12,072 bases of DNA from Dehalococcoidia bacterium UBA1152 (lineage in GTDB: Bacteria > Chloroflexota > Dehalococcoidia > Lucifugimonadales > UBA2962). The translations under genes were made by a program, and so were the position numbers. A model generated the notes under the pieces. It was not told the origin of the DNA. It worked only from the letters and a program-made list of their open reading frames with translations, and did no database searches. Position 1 is the first letter of the stretch. The number at the start of each line of letters is the position of its first letter. The DNA is taken from contig DBZU01000064.1 of the NCBI GenBank assembly GCA_002311285.1, positions 27,545 to 39,616 of the forward strand. Reading direction: 5' to 3'. This document shows positions 1 to 7,003 of the stretch, one piece after another.

Positions 1-90
1 CATCTCTTCCATGTCCATAGATTCCGCCATTTCCATCATCTCTTCCACTCCCATAGATTCAGCTATGTCCATCATCTCTTCCATGTCTAA
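1..90 (-). repeat. 36-bp in-frame tandem repeat (12-codon unit)
   Basis: The units span 1-36 and 37-72, with a third starting at 73 that decays after about 13 bases. Each begins, on the plus strand, with CATCTCTTCC. The two full copies differ at about 6 of 36 positions. The period is a multiple of three and codes for a Met/Glu/Ser-rich amphipathic 12-residue motif in the lipoprotein gene. The array continues to the window edge, so the copy number is unknown. Confidence 0.85.
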
Positions 91-372
91 TCCCATCTCT
101 AAACCAGCCTCACACATGGCTCTCGGTGCTGGGTCTGGAATATCATCACAGTCATTAATTTGTATTTCCAGGATAGGCGTTGGTTCTGGCGTGGCAGTTG
201 GAATCGGTGTGCTGGTAGGTAAAACTACCGTTTCGATTTGATTGTCAGCAGTAGGTTCACTAACAGAGGAATCAGAACAAGACATCAAGGTCAAACAGAC
301 TACTGCTATAAATGCCAACAAATATGGGGATTTACAGGTTGTCCGGTTAAAATGTTTCTCGACTAAATTCAT
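1..372 (-). CDS. Putative lipoprotein with Met/Glu-rich 12-residue repeats (partial, 3' end outside window)
   Basis: The minus strand is open from an ATG at 372-370 to the window edge, 124 codons with no stop, so the C-terminus is missing. The product starts with a basic N-region and a hydrophobic segment (about residues 17-31) ending in a lipobox-like LMSC with Cys32, which predicts an exported lipid-anchored protein. A low-complexity linker follows (about residues 51-66, PTSTPIPTATPEPTP), a style common in Chloroflexota surface proteins. Next comes a short segment with Cys75 and Cys87 and then a Met/Glu-rich tandem repeat (EEMMDIAESMGV, EEMMEMAESMDM, EEM...) that runs off the edge. An AAAAAGGA ribosome-binding site lies about 10 nt before the ATG, overlapping the end of the upstream gene, from which it is only 16 bp away; the two are probably co-transcribed. 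I do not recognise a family and function is unknown. The plus-strand ORF over this region is a shadow. Confidence 0.8.
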   Translation of the reverse strand, partial: MNLVEKHFNRTTCKSPYLLAFIAVVCLTLMSCSDSSVSEPTADNQIETVVLPTSTPIPTATPEPTPILEIQINDCDDIPDPAPRAMCEAGLEMGLDMEEMMDIAESMGVEEMMEMAESMDMEEM

Positions 373-388
373 AAGTTTTATGTCCTTT

Positions 389-784
389 TTAATCGCATGC
401 TTTCAGTTTTCTAAAATCCACCTTGAAAAATCTAACTGAATTCGTGCCTTCATACACACGGGCAGTAACATAGGTAGTGATGTCTTCTTCGCCTCCTTCA
501 GGTTTAGACTTAGCGAACACGTCCCAAACTCCCGACTCAATTGATTCTTCAGACCATTCAATTTCTTCGGACCATAGAACCTTACGGCATTCACCATTAG
601 GAACTTGTTCCAGAAACCATTTCTGAATTACTGCGATAGCTTCTCCTCTTGAAAATGGATCTGTATGAGTTGATGTAATTTCTATGTTTTTCTTGCCTTG
701 ACCAAACCCCCAATTGTAATCACAGCCAACTGCAGATAGGGCAACAGTTAATATTACTAACGCTAAAACTACGTTTTTTATCAT
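389..784 (-). CDS. Small putative lipoprotein, unknown function
   Basis: This 131-aa protein begins with a short basic N-region and a hydrophobic stretch (about residues 4-19) ending in LSAVGC, with Cys21 as probable lipidation site. The lipobox has Ala rather than Leu at -3, but Gly at -1 is good. The mature part is polar with several Trp residues; a segment EAIAVIQKWFLEQVP (about residues 48-62) looks helical, and the C-terminal half (WDVFAK, then TYVTARVYEGTNSVRFFKVDF) looks like beta strands. Two further Cys occur, in GECRK and at KACD near the end. I recognise no domain. It lies 16 bp upstream of the next lipoprotein gene on the same strand, so both probably form one transcript. The ribosome-binding site is weak (GAG about 11 nt before ATG). 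Export is well supported; function is not. Confidence 0.75.
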   Translation of the reverse strand: MIKNVVLALVILTVALSAVGCDYNWGFGQGKKNIEITSTHTDPFSRGEAIAVIQKWFLEQVPNGECRKVLWSEEIEWSEESIESGVWDVFAKSKPEGGEEDITTYVTARVYEGTNSVRFFKVDFRKLKACD

Positions 785-1027
785 GAGGGTGTCTCAATTT
801 TTTTCACTAACAATAATTTAAACCTCGCCTATTTCCTTTATTTTGACGCCTAAATATAACTTCGTAAACTTAATATGTACAACAAATTTGATTAATTATA
901 TGTATTAGTATCCCCTTTTAGACGATTGTTATCTAAAACACTTCTCTTTTAAAGCATTTGTTTCTCTGCTATATTCGTTACGGGAAAATACTTATTATTT
1001 TACTTTGTATGTTAGGGATATCTAAAT
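785..1027. promoter_or_regulatory. Divergent intergenic region between lipoprotein operon and Ni/Co permease
   Basis: This 243-bp A+T-rich stretch separates two divergent transcription units and must hold promoters for both. A weak minus-strand candidate is TTGTAC (882-877), an 18-bp spacer and TATATT (858-853), about 70 bp before the lipoprotein start. The better plus-strand candidate is listed separately. I see no convincing NikR-like palindrome, riboswitch or small ORF. Confidence 0.4.
948..975 (+). promoter_or_regulatory. Candidate promoter of the Ni/Co permease gene
   Basis: A TTTAAA (-35, 948-953) lies 16 bp before an extended -10 element TGC-TATATT (967-975). This would start transcription near 982 and give a leader of about 45 nt before the TTG start codon at 1028. 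It was found by eye in an A+T-rich region, where chance matches are common. Confidence 0.35.
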
Positions 1028-1795
1028 TTGTTTGAACTATCACCACAAATGTCTTCTGTCCTGCTGTTAGGGTTTCTTTTAGGTCTTAAGCACGCAACTG
1101 ACGCAGATCATGTTGTTGCGGTGGCAGCAATTATAAGTAATAGCAACAGCGTTTGGAAAAGTATATGGATAGGAGCATCCTGGGGTATCGGCCATTCAAT
1201 CCCCCTCATAATTATTGGACTAATCATCCTATTTGTGAAAGAACGTCTGCTTGACTATTACCAAGTAGTTGCTCCATTTTTTGAAATTGGTGTCGGGGCA
1301 ATGCTTATCATACTTGGCATACAAGTGCTACGTAATTTATCCAAAGGTAAAGTCCATATGCATATGCACCTTGATAATAACCAGCCTCATGTACATATCC
1401 ATGCCACCCATACTCACAAAAACAAGTCAGCCGATAAAGTTCAGCATGGACAATATCGACACGGAATGGTTAAGGGAATAACGCCGTTTTTCCGCCCTAA
1501 ATCGTTTTTTGTTGGATTGATGCACAGTCTGGCAGGAACCGCAGCTATATTGATTTTACTTCTTCCGAGTATTGATTCTAATTGGACCGGTATGGGATAT
1601 CTTATTCTGTTTGGAATAGGAACTATACTTTCTATGTCTGCAGCAACTTTAGTATTAAGTTTGCCTATCAAATTAACGTTCAAATCTCCGCTGACTCAAA
1701 CAGCAATTCTATCCATGGCAGGGCTAATAAACTTAGCTTTAGGAGCAATATTGATAACTGAAGTTATCTCAGGGTACGAAATAGTGCGATTTTAG
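1028..1795 (+). CDS. NicO/UreH-like nickel/cobalt permease with His-rich loop
   Basis: This 255-aa polytopic membrane protein probably moves Ni2+ or Co2+ across the cytoplasmic membrane. The first membrane segment carries GLKHATDADHV (His22-His28), matching the HxxxxDH signature of NiCoT/NicO permeases. A second signature, WGIGHS (about 52-57), and GLMHSLAGTAA (163-173) are typical of the UreH/HupE-like branch. Between the two halves lies a hydrophilic loop with ten His between 110 and 145 (including HMHMH and HVHIHATHTH), a likely metal-loading segment. About six membrane segments are visible. The start is TTG: AGGGA at 1014-1018 sits 9 nt upstream, whereas the first in-frame ATG (1049) has no site. 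The true substrate (Ni, Co or another metal) cannot be told from sequence, and no urease, hydrogenase or cobalamin gene is adjacent. Confidence 0.85.
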   Translation: MFELSPQMSSVLLLGFLLGLKHATDADHVVAVAAIISNSNSVWKSIWIGASWGIGHSIPLIIIGLIILFVKERLLDYYQVVAPFFEIGVGAMLIILGIQVLRNLSKGKVHMHMHLDNNQPHVHIHATHTHKNKSADKVQHGQYRHGMVKGITPFFRPKSFFVGLMHSLAGTAAILILLLPSIDSNWTGMGYLILFGIGTILSMSAATLVLSLPIKLTFKSPLTQTAILSMAGLINLALGAILITEVISGYEIVRF

Positions 1796-1801
1796 TGTAA
1801 C

Positions 1802-1820
1802 GCTTAATCAAAAATTAAGC
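1802..1820 (+). other. Small hairpin just after the permease gene
   Basis: GCTTAAT (1802-1808) and ATTAAGC (1814-1820) form a perfect 7-bp stem around a 5-nt loop, 6 bp after the permease stop. It is A+T-rich and has no following U-run, so it is at most an RNA 3'-end stabiliser rather than a proper terminator. Confidence 0.3.
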
Positions 1821-1905
1821 AGATACGTTATTTAATAAACATAACATCTAACTTTTTTCATAATTAATACGTTATATATGTTGTAGTTCGATTTAAAAGT
1901 TCCGA

Positions 1906-1966
1906 AAAACACCAGTCATCTAATACGGACTGCCTCCATCCTCAAGATGACTGGTGTTTTCTTTTT
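1906..1966. terminator. Long hairpin, probable bidirectional terminator
   Basis: AAAACACCAGTCATCT (1906-1921) and its exact reverse complement (1945-1960) make a perfect 16-bp stem around a 23-nt loop. On the plus strand the stem ends in TTTT, then C, then TTTTT (1962-1966). On the minus strand the other end gives GGTGTTTTT. It lies between two convergent genes (permease on plus, small lipoprotein on minus), the right place for a shared Rho-independent terminator. The loop is longer than usual for a terminator, so a small RNA or a dispersed palindromic repeat is possible. Confidence 0.65.
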
Positions 1967-2019
1967 AACTTTTATTCAATATTAATTAGTTAGTAGGCTC
2001 TTGTGTTCCCGCAACATCA

Positions 2020-2187
2020 TCATCTTATTTTTATTGCAGGCACAGCAGTCGGCGCTTGACCTGAAATGTCTGCTTTCTCTAACTCGATATCATCTGAATC
2101 TGCTAAAGGAAGAGAGCAGGAAAATATGGTTACAGACAAAAATAAAGCGGTGATACCAACCAGTATTATTCCAACATCGATTTTCAT
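2020..2187 (-). CDS. Tiny putative lipoprotein (55 aa)
   Basis: The open frame extends further upstream, but the segment starting at ATG 2187-2185 looks like a complete small exported protein: MKIDVG, a hydrophobic stretch (about residues 6-22), TIFSC with Cys24 as possible lipidation site, then a short acidic tail (ADSDDIELEKAD) ending in a Pro/Ala segment. The longer reading would begin inside trmL on the opposite strand and place an unlikely N-terminus before the signal segment, so I prefer the internal Met. Only an AAAAGA-like purine run precedes it. The lipobox is imperfect (Phe at -2). It is divergent from trmL with 45 bp between starts and converges on the permease gene, with the long hairpin between. 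It could be a chance ORF. Confidence 0.5.
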   Translation of the reverse strand: MKIDVGIILVGITALFLSVTIFSCSLPLADSDDIELEKADISGQAPTAVPAIKIR

Positions 2188-2232
2188 ATAATCTTTTAAC
2201 GTTATTAAGTTTCTGCAAGTAGTAATGAATTT

Positions 2233-2724
2233 TTGAACAACCAAAATACCAACAGCCTGCATATAGTACTGTATAGGCCTCAAATACCCCACAACACCGG
2301 CAACATAATACGACTGTGCGCAAATATTGGAGCTGAACTGCATATTATAGAACCGATGGGCTTTGTATTAGACGATCCTCATCTTAAAAGGGCATCTCTA
2401 GATTATACTGACCTCACATCCGTAACAGTGCATATATCATTTGACTCATATACTGATAAATTCTCAACCCGGCGAATATTCGCTACAACTAGCTCTACTG
2501 CGAATATATATACTGAGCCAAAGTATGACTGGAGCGACTCATTACTATTTGGCCCAGAAGACAAAGGGTTGCCGAAAAACATTCTAAATCTTGTTCCAGA
2601 AGACCAGCAAATATCTATTCCAATGTATCCAAATAATAGAAGTCTTAACCTGTCAAATGCTGTAGCAGTAGTTGCATATGAAGCGTGGCGTCATCTCAAA
2701 TTTAATGAAAACAAACAGCAATAA
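2233..2724 (+). CDS. trmL: tRNA (cytidine/uridine-34 2'-O)-methyltransferase TrmL
   Basis: This 163-aa protein is a single-domain SPOUT methyltransferase close to the usual length of TrmL (about 157 aa). The family uses S-adenosylmethionine to 2'-O-methylate the wobble nucleotide 34 of leucine tRNAs. The diagnostic motifs are present in order: IPHNTGNIIRLCANIGAELH (residues 18-37), LFGPEDKGLP (105-114) and IPMYPNNRSLNLSNAVAV (129-146), the last two building the trefoil-knot cofactor site. The start is uncertain. TTG at 2233 is the only start-type codon between the upstream in-frame stop (2206-2208) and the conserved LHIVLYRPQIP, apart from a CTG at Leu9; no clear ribosome-binding site is seen. 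The gene stands alone between unrelated genes and converges on the SDR gene with 13 bp between stops. The family call is firm; tRNA specificity is inferred. Confidence 0.93.
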   Translation: MNNQNTNSLHIVLYRPQIPHNTGNIIRLCANIGAELHIIEPMGFVLDDPHLKRASLDYTDLTSVTVHISFDSYTDKFSTRRIFATTSSTANIYTEPKYDWSDSLLFGPEDKGLPKNILNLVPEDQQISIPMYPNNRSLNLSNAVAVVAYEAWRHLKFNENKQQ

Positions 2725-2737
2725 ACATTGTAGATTT

Positions 2738-3532
2738 CTACTGAGCCGTTACGCCGCCATCTATAACTAATTCGGTTCCCGTAATATATGAGGATTCATC
2801 AGACGCCAGGAATAAAATGGCTCTAGCAATTTCGTTAGAATTTGCTATTCTTCCCATCGGTATTCTCGGTATTCTTGGATCAAGTGAGCCATCAGCAGTG
2901 ATTCTCTTAATCGCGTCACGGGCAAGTGGTGTGTCTGTATAACCAGGGTGGACTGAATTGACCCTTATTTTGTCTTTGGCCAGCTGAATTGCTGCCACTT
3001 TAGAAAATGTTCTTGAGGCCCCTTTCGCAGCTGAATAGGCAGTGCCCCCGGAAACGCCTATCATTGCATCCATCGAAGAAAGAATAATAACCGACCCGCC
3101 GCCACTTTTACGCATTACTGGAATAACATGCTTTGTGCCTAAGAAAACACCCTTACTATGAACATCAAAGTGTTCATCCCATTCATCTTCAGTTGTATTT
3201 TCAACAGATGCCGATTTAGCATTTCCAGCAGAATGAACCAATATATCGATTTTTCCAAATTGTGCTACGGTTTTATCTACTAGTACAGACCACTGCGATT
3301 CATTAGCAACATCCAATTTCATGAAACTCGCTGATTGGTTCCCTGTTGATGCTTCTTCAATCTGTTTAGCAGTTTTTATGCCTCGTTTGCTGTCAATGTC
3401 AGCTATTACTACTGTGGCGCCTTCCTGCATAAATAACCAAGCCGATGCTCCTCCAATACCCATAACTTCACCTTCCACTCCAGCAGCTCCACCGGTAATT
3501 ATGGCTACTTTATCTTTAAGTCGTTGGCTCAT
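2738..3532 (-). CDS. SDR-family NAD(P)-dependent oxidoreductase, divergent active site
   Basis: This 264-aa protein has the classical short-chain dehydrogenase/reductase Rossmann fold. Visible elements are VAIITGG at the N-terminus, ADID with Asp45 after strand 2 (suggesting NAD over NADP), LDV (73-75), HSAG (100-103, for NNAG), Ser153, the YSAAK motif with Tyr166 and Lys170, VNSVHPGYTDTP (191-202) and the C-terminal SYITGTELVIDGG. Two oddities stand out. The glycine-rich loop reads TGGAAGVEGEVMGIGGASA, about 7 residues longer than the usual TGxxxGIG. The position of the helix-4 Asn of the catalytic tetrad appears to be His125 (DVHSKGVF). Such proteins reduce or oxidise alcohols and ketones, but the substrate cannot be told. 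The start is 5 bp after the stop of the upstream efflux-pump gene, so the two are translated from one message. Confidence 0.9.
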   Translation of the reverse strand: MSQRLKDKVAIITGGAAGVEGEVMGIGGASAWLFMQEGATVVIADIDSKRGIKTAKQIEEASTGNQSASFMKLDVANESQWSVLVDKTVAQFGKIDILVHSAGNAKSASVENTTEDEWDEHFDVHSKGVFLGTKHVIPVMRKSGGGSVIILSSMDAMIGVSGGTAYSAAKGASRTFSKVAAIQLAKDKIRVNSVHPGYTDTPLARDAIKRITADGSLDPRIPRIPMGRIANSNEIARAILFLASDESSYITGTELVIDGGVTAQ

Positions 3533-3537
3533 ACGTT

Positions 3538-5004
3538 TTACCCATCAATCAGTTTCTTTTTTTTTACTAGAAAATACGCCGAAATAGTAACGATTAGGCC
3601 AAGAGCAATAATTATAAATCCGGCGAAAAAGGCTGTATTCATACCTTGCAAAAATGAATTATGGATTCCAGTAGTCGTTGCTTCCCTAACAGCATCAAGA
3701 GACGCTGGATATCCTTCGCTTGCCATAACACTTGTTACAATTGCTGTTCCTACGGCGATACTCGTTAGAGTAGAAGAATTTCGCACCATGTTAATGAATC
3801 CTGTGACGACTCCTTGATCTTTTTTGTCAATAATTCCATATATAGCGTTCTGGGACGGCATAAATATAAATCCAATCCCAAATCCCATTAAATACATGCA
3901 GAAAAATGAATACCAAATCGAATTATCGATCGATAGCCTCGATAAAAACAGCATCGAAATGGAGCTTAATAAAAGTCCTACAGGCAAAAATGTTTTCCAA
4001 CCCATAGGATAGCGATCCGACAATAAGCTAAAAAGAGGCCCTGTCGTTAAAAATCCCAATGGAATTCCTGCGACTACTAAACCTGAGATAACGGCTTCAT
4101 AACCTTTCAAATCTTGTATATAAAATGGTATTAGGAAAAAAATACATGAGTTGCCAAGAACAACTAAAAACATTCCAAGCTGAGCAGTTAAAAATGTTCC
4201 ATTCAAGAATAAATGAAGTGGCAGTAAAGGCGATTCAAATTTCAATTCCCATGCTATGAAAGCTATTAATAACAGTCCAGTAATTACAAATCCAAGAACT
4301 GTTAAATATGAACCCCACCCATAATCATTAGCCTTAGAAAGGGTTGCAAGTAATAACAGCAACGCGCCCGTAGAAAGCACTACTCCCATCCAGTCAAATC
4401 TACTTTTATTCCCATCATCAGCTACAGAATCTTTCTCAAATATATTTAATACAAACCAGGCCAAAACAATCGAGATCAACCCCAAAGGTGCCGATAACAA
4501 CATGAAAGCCCGCCAACTGATTAATGTAACAATCGTCCCGCCGACTACTGGTCCAACAATAGCAGAGAGTCCCATCAGAAAGCCAAATGCTCCCAAAGCC
4601 TTACCCCTATCATTGGGAAATTTACTAATAATAATTGGTATCGTCGTTGCTTGCAGCATTGCAGCTGCTACGCCTTGGAGCACTTTAAAAAGTATAAGAT
4701 ACGAGAGTGATGGAGCTAATCCTGCCAATACGGCTCCAAGTGTAAAAATTATCAAGCCAGCAAAATATAATCTTTTGTAACCAATTCTGTCAGCAAGTCT
4801 GCCTGCCGGCATTAGCAGTGCACCCGTACTAAGCAAATATCCCAATGCAATCCACTGAGATTCGGGAATAGTCGCATTAAAATGATCGGTGATAACAGGA
4901 ACAGCCTGGTGTATTCCAAACTCATCCATGAGAGTTATAAGAACTCCAGGCATTGCAGCGGCAAAGAATATCCACCTATTTTGGATTGAGGCTCGTTTAT
5001 TCAT
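3538..5004 (-). CDS. MFS efflux transporter, DHA2 (14-TM, EmrB/QacA-like)
   Basis: This 488-aa protein of about 14 membrane segments matches the DHA2 drug:H+ antiporter group in length and motifs. Motif A is GRLADRIGYKRL (68-79) between TM2 and TM3, and the antiporter motif C region is GLSAIVGPVVGGTIV (145-159) in TM5. TM1 contains Asp27 (LMDEFGIHQAVPVI), at the position of the DHA2 LDxTIVNVALP motif, though the rest of that motif is not conserved. A soluble loop (about 192-204) separates the halves and the protein ends in a Lys-rich tail. By family it would expel lipophilic or anionic compounds using the proton gradient. It lies 78 bp after a CocE-type hydrolase gene and 5 bp before an SDR gene on the same strand, so it may export a substrate or product of these enzymes. 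No good ribosome-binding site precedes the ATG. The substrate is unknown. Confidence 0.9.
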   Translation of the reverse strand: MNKRASIQNRWIFFAAAMPGVLITLMDEFGIHQAVPVITDHFNATIPESQWIALGYLLSTGALLMPAGRLADRIGYKRLYFAGLIIFTLGAVLAGLAPSLSYLILFKVLQGVAAAMLQATTIPIIISKFPNDRGKALGAFGFLMGLSAIVGPVVGGTIVTLISWRAFMLLSAPLGLISIVLAWFVLNIFEKDSVADDGNKSRFDWMGVVLSTGALLLLLATLSKANDYGWGSYLTVLGFVITGLLLIAFIAWELKFESPLLPLHLFLNGTFLTAQLGMFLVVLGNSCIFFLIPFYIQDLKGYEAVISGLVVAGIPLGFLTTGPLFSLLSDRYPMGWKTFLPVGLLLSSISMLFLSRLSIDNSIWYSFFCMYLMGFGIGFIFMPSQNAIYGIIDKKDQGVVTGFINMVRNSSTLTSIAVGTAIVTSVMASEGYPASLDAVREATTTGIHNSFLQGMNTAFFAGFIIIALGLIVTISAYFLVKKKKLIDG

Positions 5005-5021
5005 CCGCGATGATTGAGTTT

Positions 5022-5094
5022 GTTAATAGATATAACCCCGCCCGTTAATACATTTTTTTACTTAGACCTTCTCGCCGCTCATTCATCTATTAAC
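5022..5094. repeat. 10-bp inverted repeat between hydrolase and efflux-pump genes
   Basis: GTTAATAGAT (5022-5031) and ATCTATTAAC (5085-5094) are perfect reverse complements separated by 53 bp; a further GTTAATA lies at 5044-5050. The right arm overlaps the last codons of the hydrolase gene and the left arm lies 18 bp before the efflux-pump start. It might be a regulator site or a weak RNA structure. The arms are A+T-rich, so chance is possible. Confidence 0.4.
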
Positions 5095-6873
5095 GCTTGG
5101 CAATTCAATAAAAGAAGGGTGATTTGAATCATGAAATATTGTCTGTTCAGCAATTACTGACGCTGAATCATCAGATCCTTTGCCAGTATTTAGATTCCTT
5201 TCAAATGCAGGAAAATTACTTGAAGAGACTTGTATTCGTATACGATGTCCTTTAGCAAAATACATCGCTGTAAATCCAAGATCTATAACAAAACATTCTA
5301 CTTGATTCCTATCAACAAAACACTCTGTTTCCAAGGATTTATTAAACTTTGCTCGTAAAATTCCATCACAAACATTTGTGGATTTACCATGCTCGTCCAC
5401 ATCGACTAATTTGGCGGCCCAGTCAGTATCTTCAGCAGAAGTTTTTGCCCAAAGATTCAATTTAACTTGGCCAGATATTTCAAGATCCTCTTCTAAAATT
5501 TCGGTGCTATAAACAAGTACATCTTGACGTTCTTCAATTAATTTTTGGTCTTGAACTCCAACATCGAATACACCAGGAATGCCGTATCCGTAAGCTCCTC
5601 CTAATGACGGTACTGGATTCATAGGATCATATTGATATTGATCTGGCAATTCATCTTTAGCAGGTAGATCACAACTAAGTTTTCCATCTCCTGTTACAGA
5701 GTTCGCCTCACCATTACTAGACAGATAATACTGAATATGATCAACATCTTTAGGCGGCCATTCCTGTTCAGCTTGCCATTCATTTTTACCCATAACAAAT
5801 ACATAGGCAGTCGGCTGTGAATCTACACCGTTATCCTCTCCTTTAAGCCATCTATCAAACCAATCCAGCTGCATCCCATGTAAATCAATATGAGCGCCAC
5901 TTGCAGACCTGCCGTAAAATTGCTGGCCAGCATGTGGAGGCGGCAAAGGCCCGTGTAACCATGGACCCACGATTAAATGCTGTTGTTGCCTTGATAATTC
6001 TGAACCGCCCTTTTCTCTCATACCCTGGTAACAATTAATCGATCCACGTATAAAAATATCATGCCAGCCGGCTATATTTAAAACTGGTATTTTCACATTA
6101 TGGAATTTTTCCTTGGGAGCAAAGGATTTCCAGTATTCATCATACGTGGAGTGATCTAACCAATCGTAATAGTAACCACATAAGTCATTTCCCACGCTCT
6201 GCCCTTTAAAAGCAGACATGTCTTGTAAAGGTAAATGTTTCGACATTTTTAAAGGATCCGATAGCCATTTCTGCATCTGGGCTAGTTCTTTTGATCTGTT
6301 TGGCCTTTCTGTATGGCCCTGCCCTATATCATTTTCAGCAAATCCAGCTACCCACTGAGATATCCACCATAATTGGAAGGCGCCGCCCAAGTATGTCCAA
6401 CCATCATAATAATCGTCTGAAGTGACTCCTGGCACGATAGCTTTCAAAGACGGAGGAGCTTCAGAAGCAGCTAGCCATTGAGTAGCACCATGATAAGAAA
6501 TCCCAAACATCCCTACATTTCCATCTGACCAAGATTGCGATCCGCACCACTCTGCCGTATCAAATCCATCCTCAGCTTCATTAGCATACGGATAAAATTG
6601 GCCTTCAGATCTATGTCTGCCTCTAACGTCTTGTATGACTACTGCATAGCCTCGCCCTACTGCCCTAAGTGGATCTAAATACATGCTCCTGTAAGCTGGT
6701 GTGTGTTTACCATAAGGTAGACGCATTAACAGCACCGGGCTTTTTTCATCACCGTAAGGTCTATAAACATCAGCATAGAGTTTTGTGCCATCGCGCATCG
6801 GTATGATTACGTTAATGTCAACGACACAACTTTCACTGGTTTGAAAATCTTTATTATTAGAACTTGGTATCAT
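5083..6873 (-). CDS. CocE/NonD family hydrolase (X-Pro dipeptidyl-peptidase S15-like)
   Basis: This 596-aa protein is an alpha/beta hydrolase of the CocE/S15 family, which includes cocaine esterase, X-Pro dipeptidyl-peptidases and glutaryl acylases. The N-terminal part has the family opening (IPMRDGTKLYADVYRP, 24-39) and DVRGRHRSEG (82-91). The nucleophile elbow is GISYHG with Ser126. Asp272 in GWHDIF and His307 in GPWLHG complete the expected catalytic triad. A helical cap lies between about 150 and 250, and the C-terminal third is the PepX_C jelly-roll domain (about 375-596; ISGQVKLNLWAKTS, IRIQVSSSNFPAFERN). No signal peptide is seen, so it is probably cytoplasmic. AAAAGG precedes the ATG by about 12 nt. 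It heads a same-strand run with an efflux pump and an SDR, and diverges from another MFS gene. It ends in an ordinary TGA. Esterase versus amidase activity and substrate cannot be decided. Confidence 0.92.
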   Translation of the reverse strand: MIPSSNNKDFQTSESCVVDINVIIPMRDGTKLYADVYRPYGDEKSPVLLMRLPYGKHTPAYRSMYLDPLRAVGRGYAVVIQDVRGRHRSEGQFYPYANEAEDGFDTAEWCGSQSWSDGNVGMFGISYHGATQWLAASEAPPSLKAIVPGVTSDDYYDGWTYLGGAFQLWWISQWVAGFAENDIGQGHTERPNRSKELAQMQKWLSDPLKMSKHLPLQDMSAFKGQSVGNDLCGYYYDWLDHSTYDEYWKSFAPKEKFHNVKIPVLNIAGWHDIFIRGSINCYQGMREKGGSELSRQQQHLIVGPWLHGPLPPPHAGQQFYGRSASGAHIDLHGMQLDWFDRWLKGEDNGVDSQPTAYVFVMGKNEWQAEQEWPPKDVDHIQYYLSSNGEANSVTGDGKLSCDLPAKDELPDQYQYDPMNPVPSLGGAYGYGIPGVFDVGVQDQKLIEERQDVLVYSTEILEEDLEISGQVKLNLWAKTSAEDTDWAAKLVDVDEHGKSTNVCDGILRAKFNKSLETECFVDRNQVECFVIDLGFTAMYFAKGHRIRIQVSSSNFPAFERNLNTGKGSDDSASVIAEQTIFHDSNHPSFIELPSVNR

Positions 6874-7003
6874 TGTAAAATCGAACCTTTTAAAAATATC
6901 CAGTAATGTATTTGTTTTATATTTTGACTCATTTTACAAACGAAAATAGCTTAATGACAAAAATTGTTAATTTACTTCGAGTCAACGCTTCGGCAAACAC
7001 GAG
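6874..7003. promoter_or_regulatory. Divergent promoter region between hydrolase and MFS_3 genes
   Basis: This 130-bp region must drive both the hydrolase run and the transporter/DUF998 pair. TTGACTC occurs at 6924-6930 on the plus strand and inverted (GAGTCAA) at 6979-6985, 48 bp apart. The plus copy, with TAGCTT at 6947-6952 after a 17-bp spacer, is a plausible promoter for the transporter; the inverted copy has no good -10 at the right distance. The pair could instead be a shared regulator site. Confidence 0.35.

Noticed and set aside
11..241. 76-aa Ser/Ile-rich plus-strand ORF
   Set aside because: It is the complement of the 36-bp repeat and linker of the minus-strand lipoprotein, which has a signal peptide and ribosome-binding site.
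785..1027. Cobalamin or Ni/Co riboswitch upstream of the permease
   Set aside because: No conserved riboswitch core or multi-helix arrangement is visible, and the stretch is uniformly A+T-rich.
2020..2343. 107-aa version of the small minus-strand lipoprotein
   Set aside because: Its N-terminal half overlaps trmL on the other strand and would place unrelated sequence before the signal segment; the internal ATG at 2187 is more sensible.
5083..5085. Read-through of the hydrolase TGA as a second Sec codon
   Set aside because: Read-through adds only seven codons before TAA, no redox motif surrounds it, and the family normally ends here.
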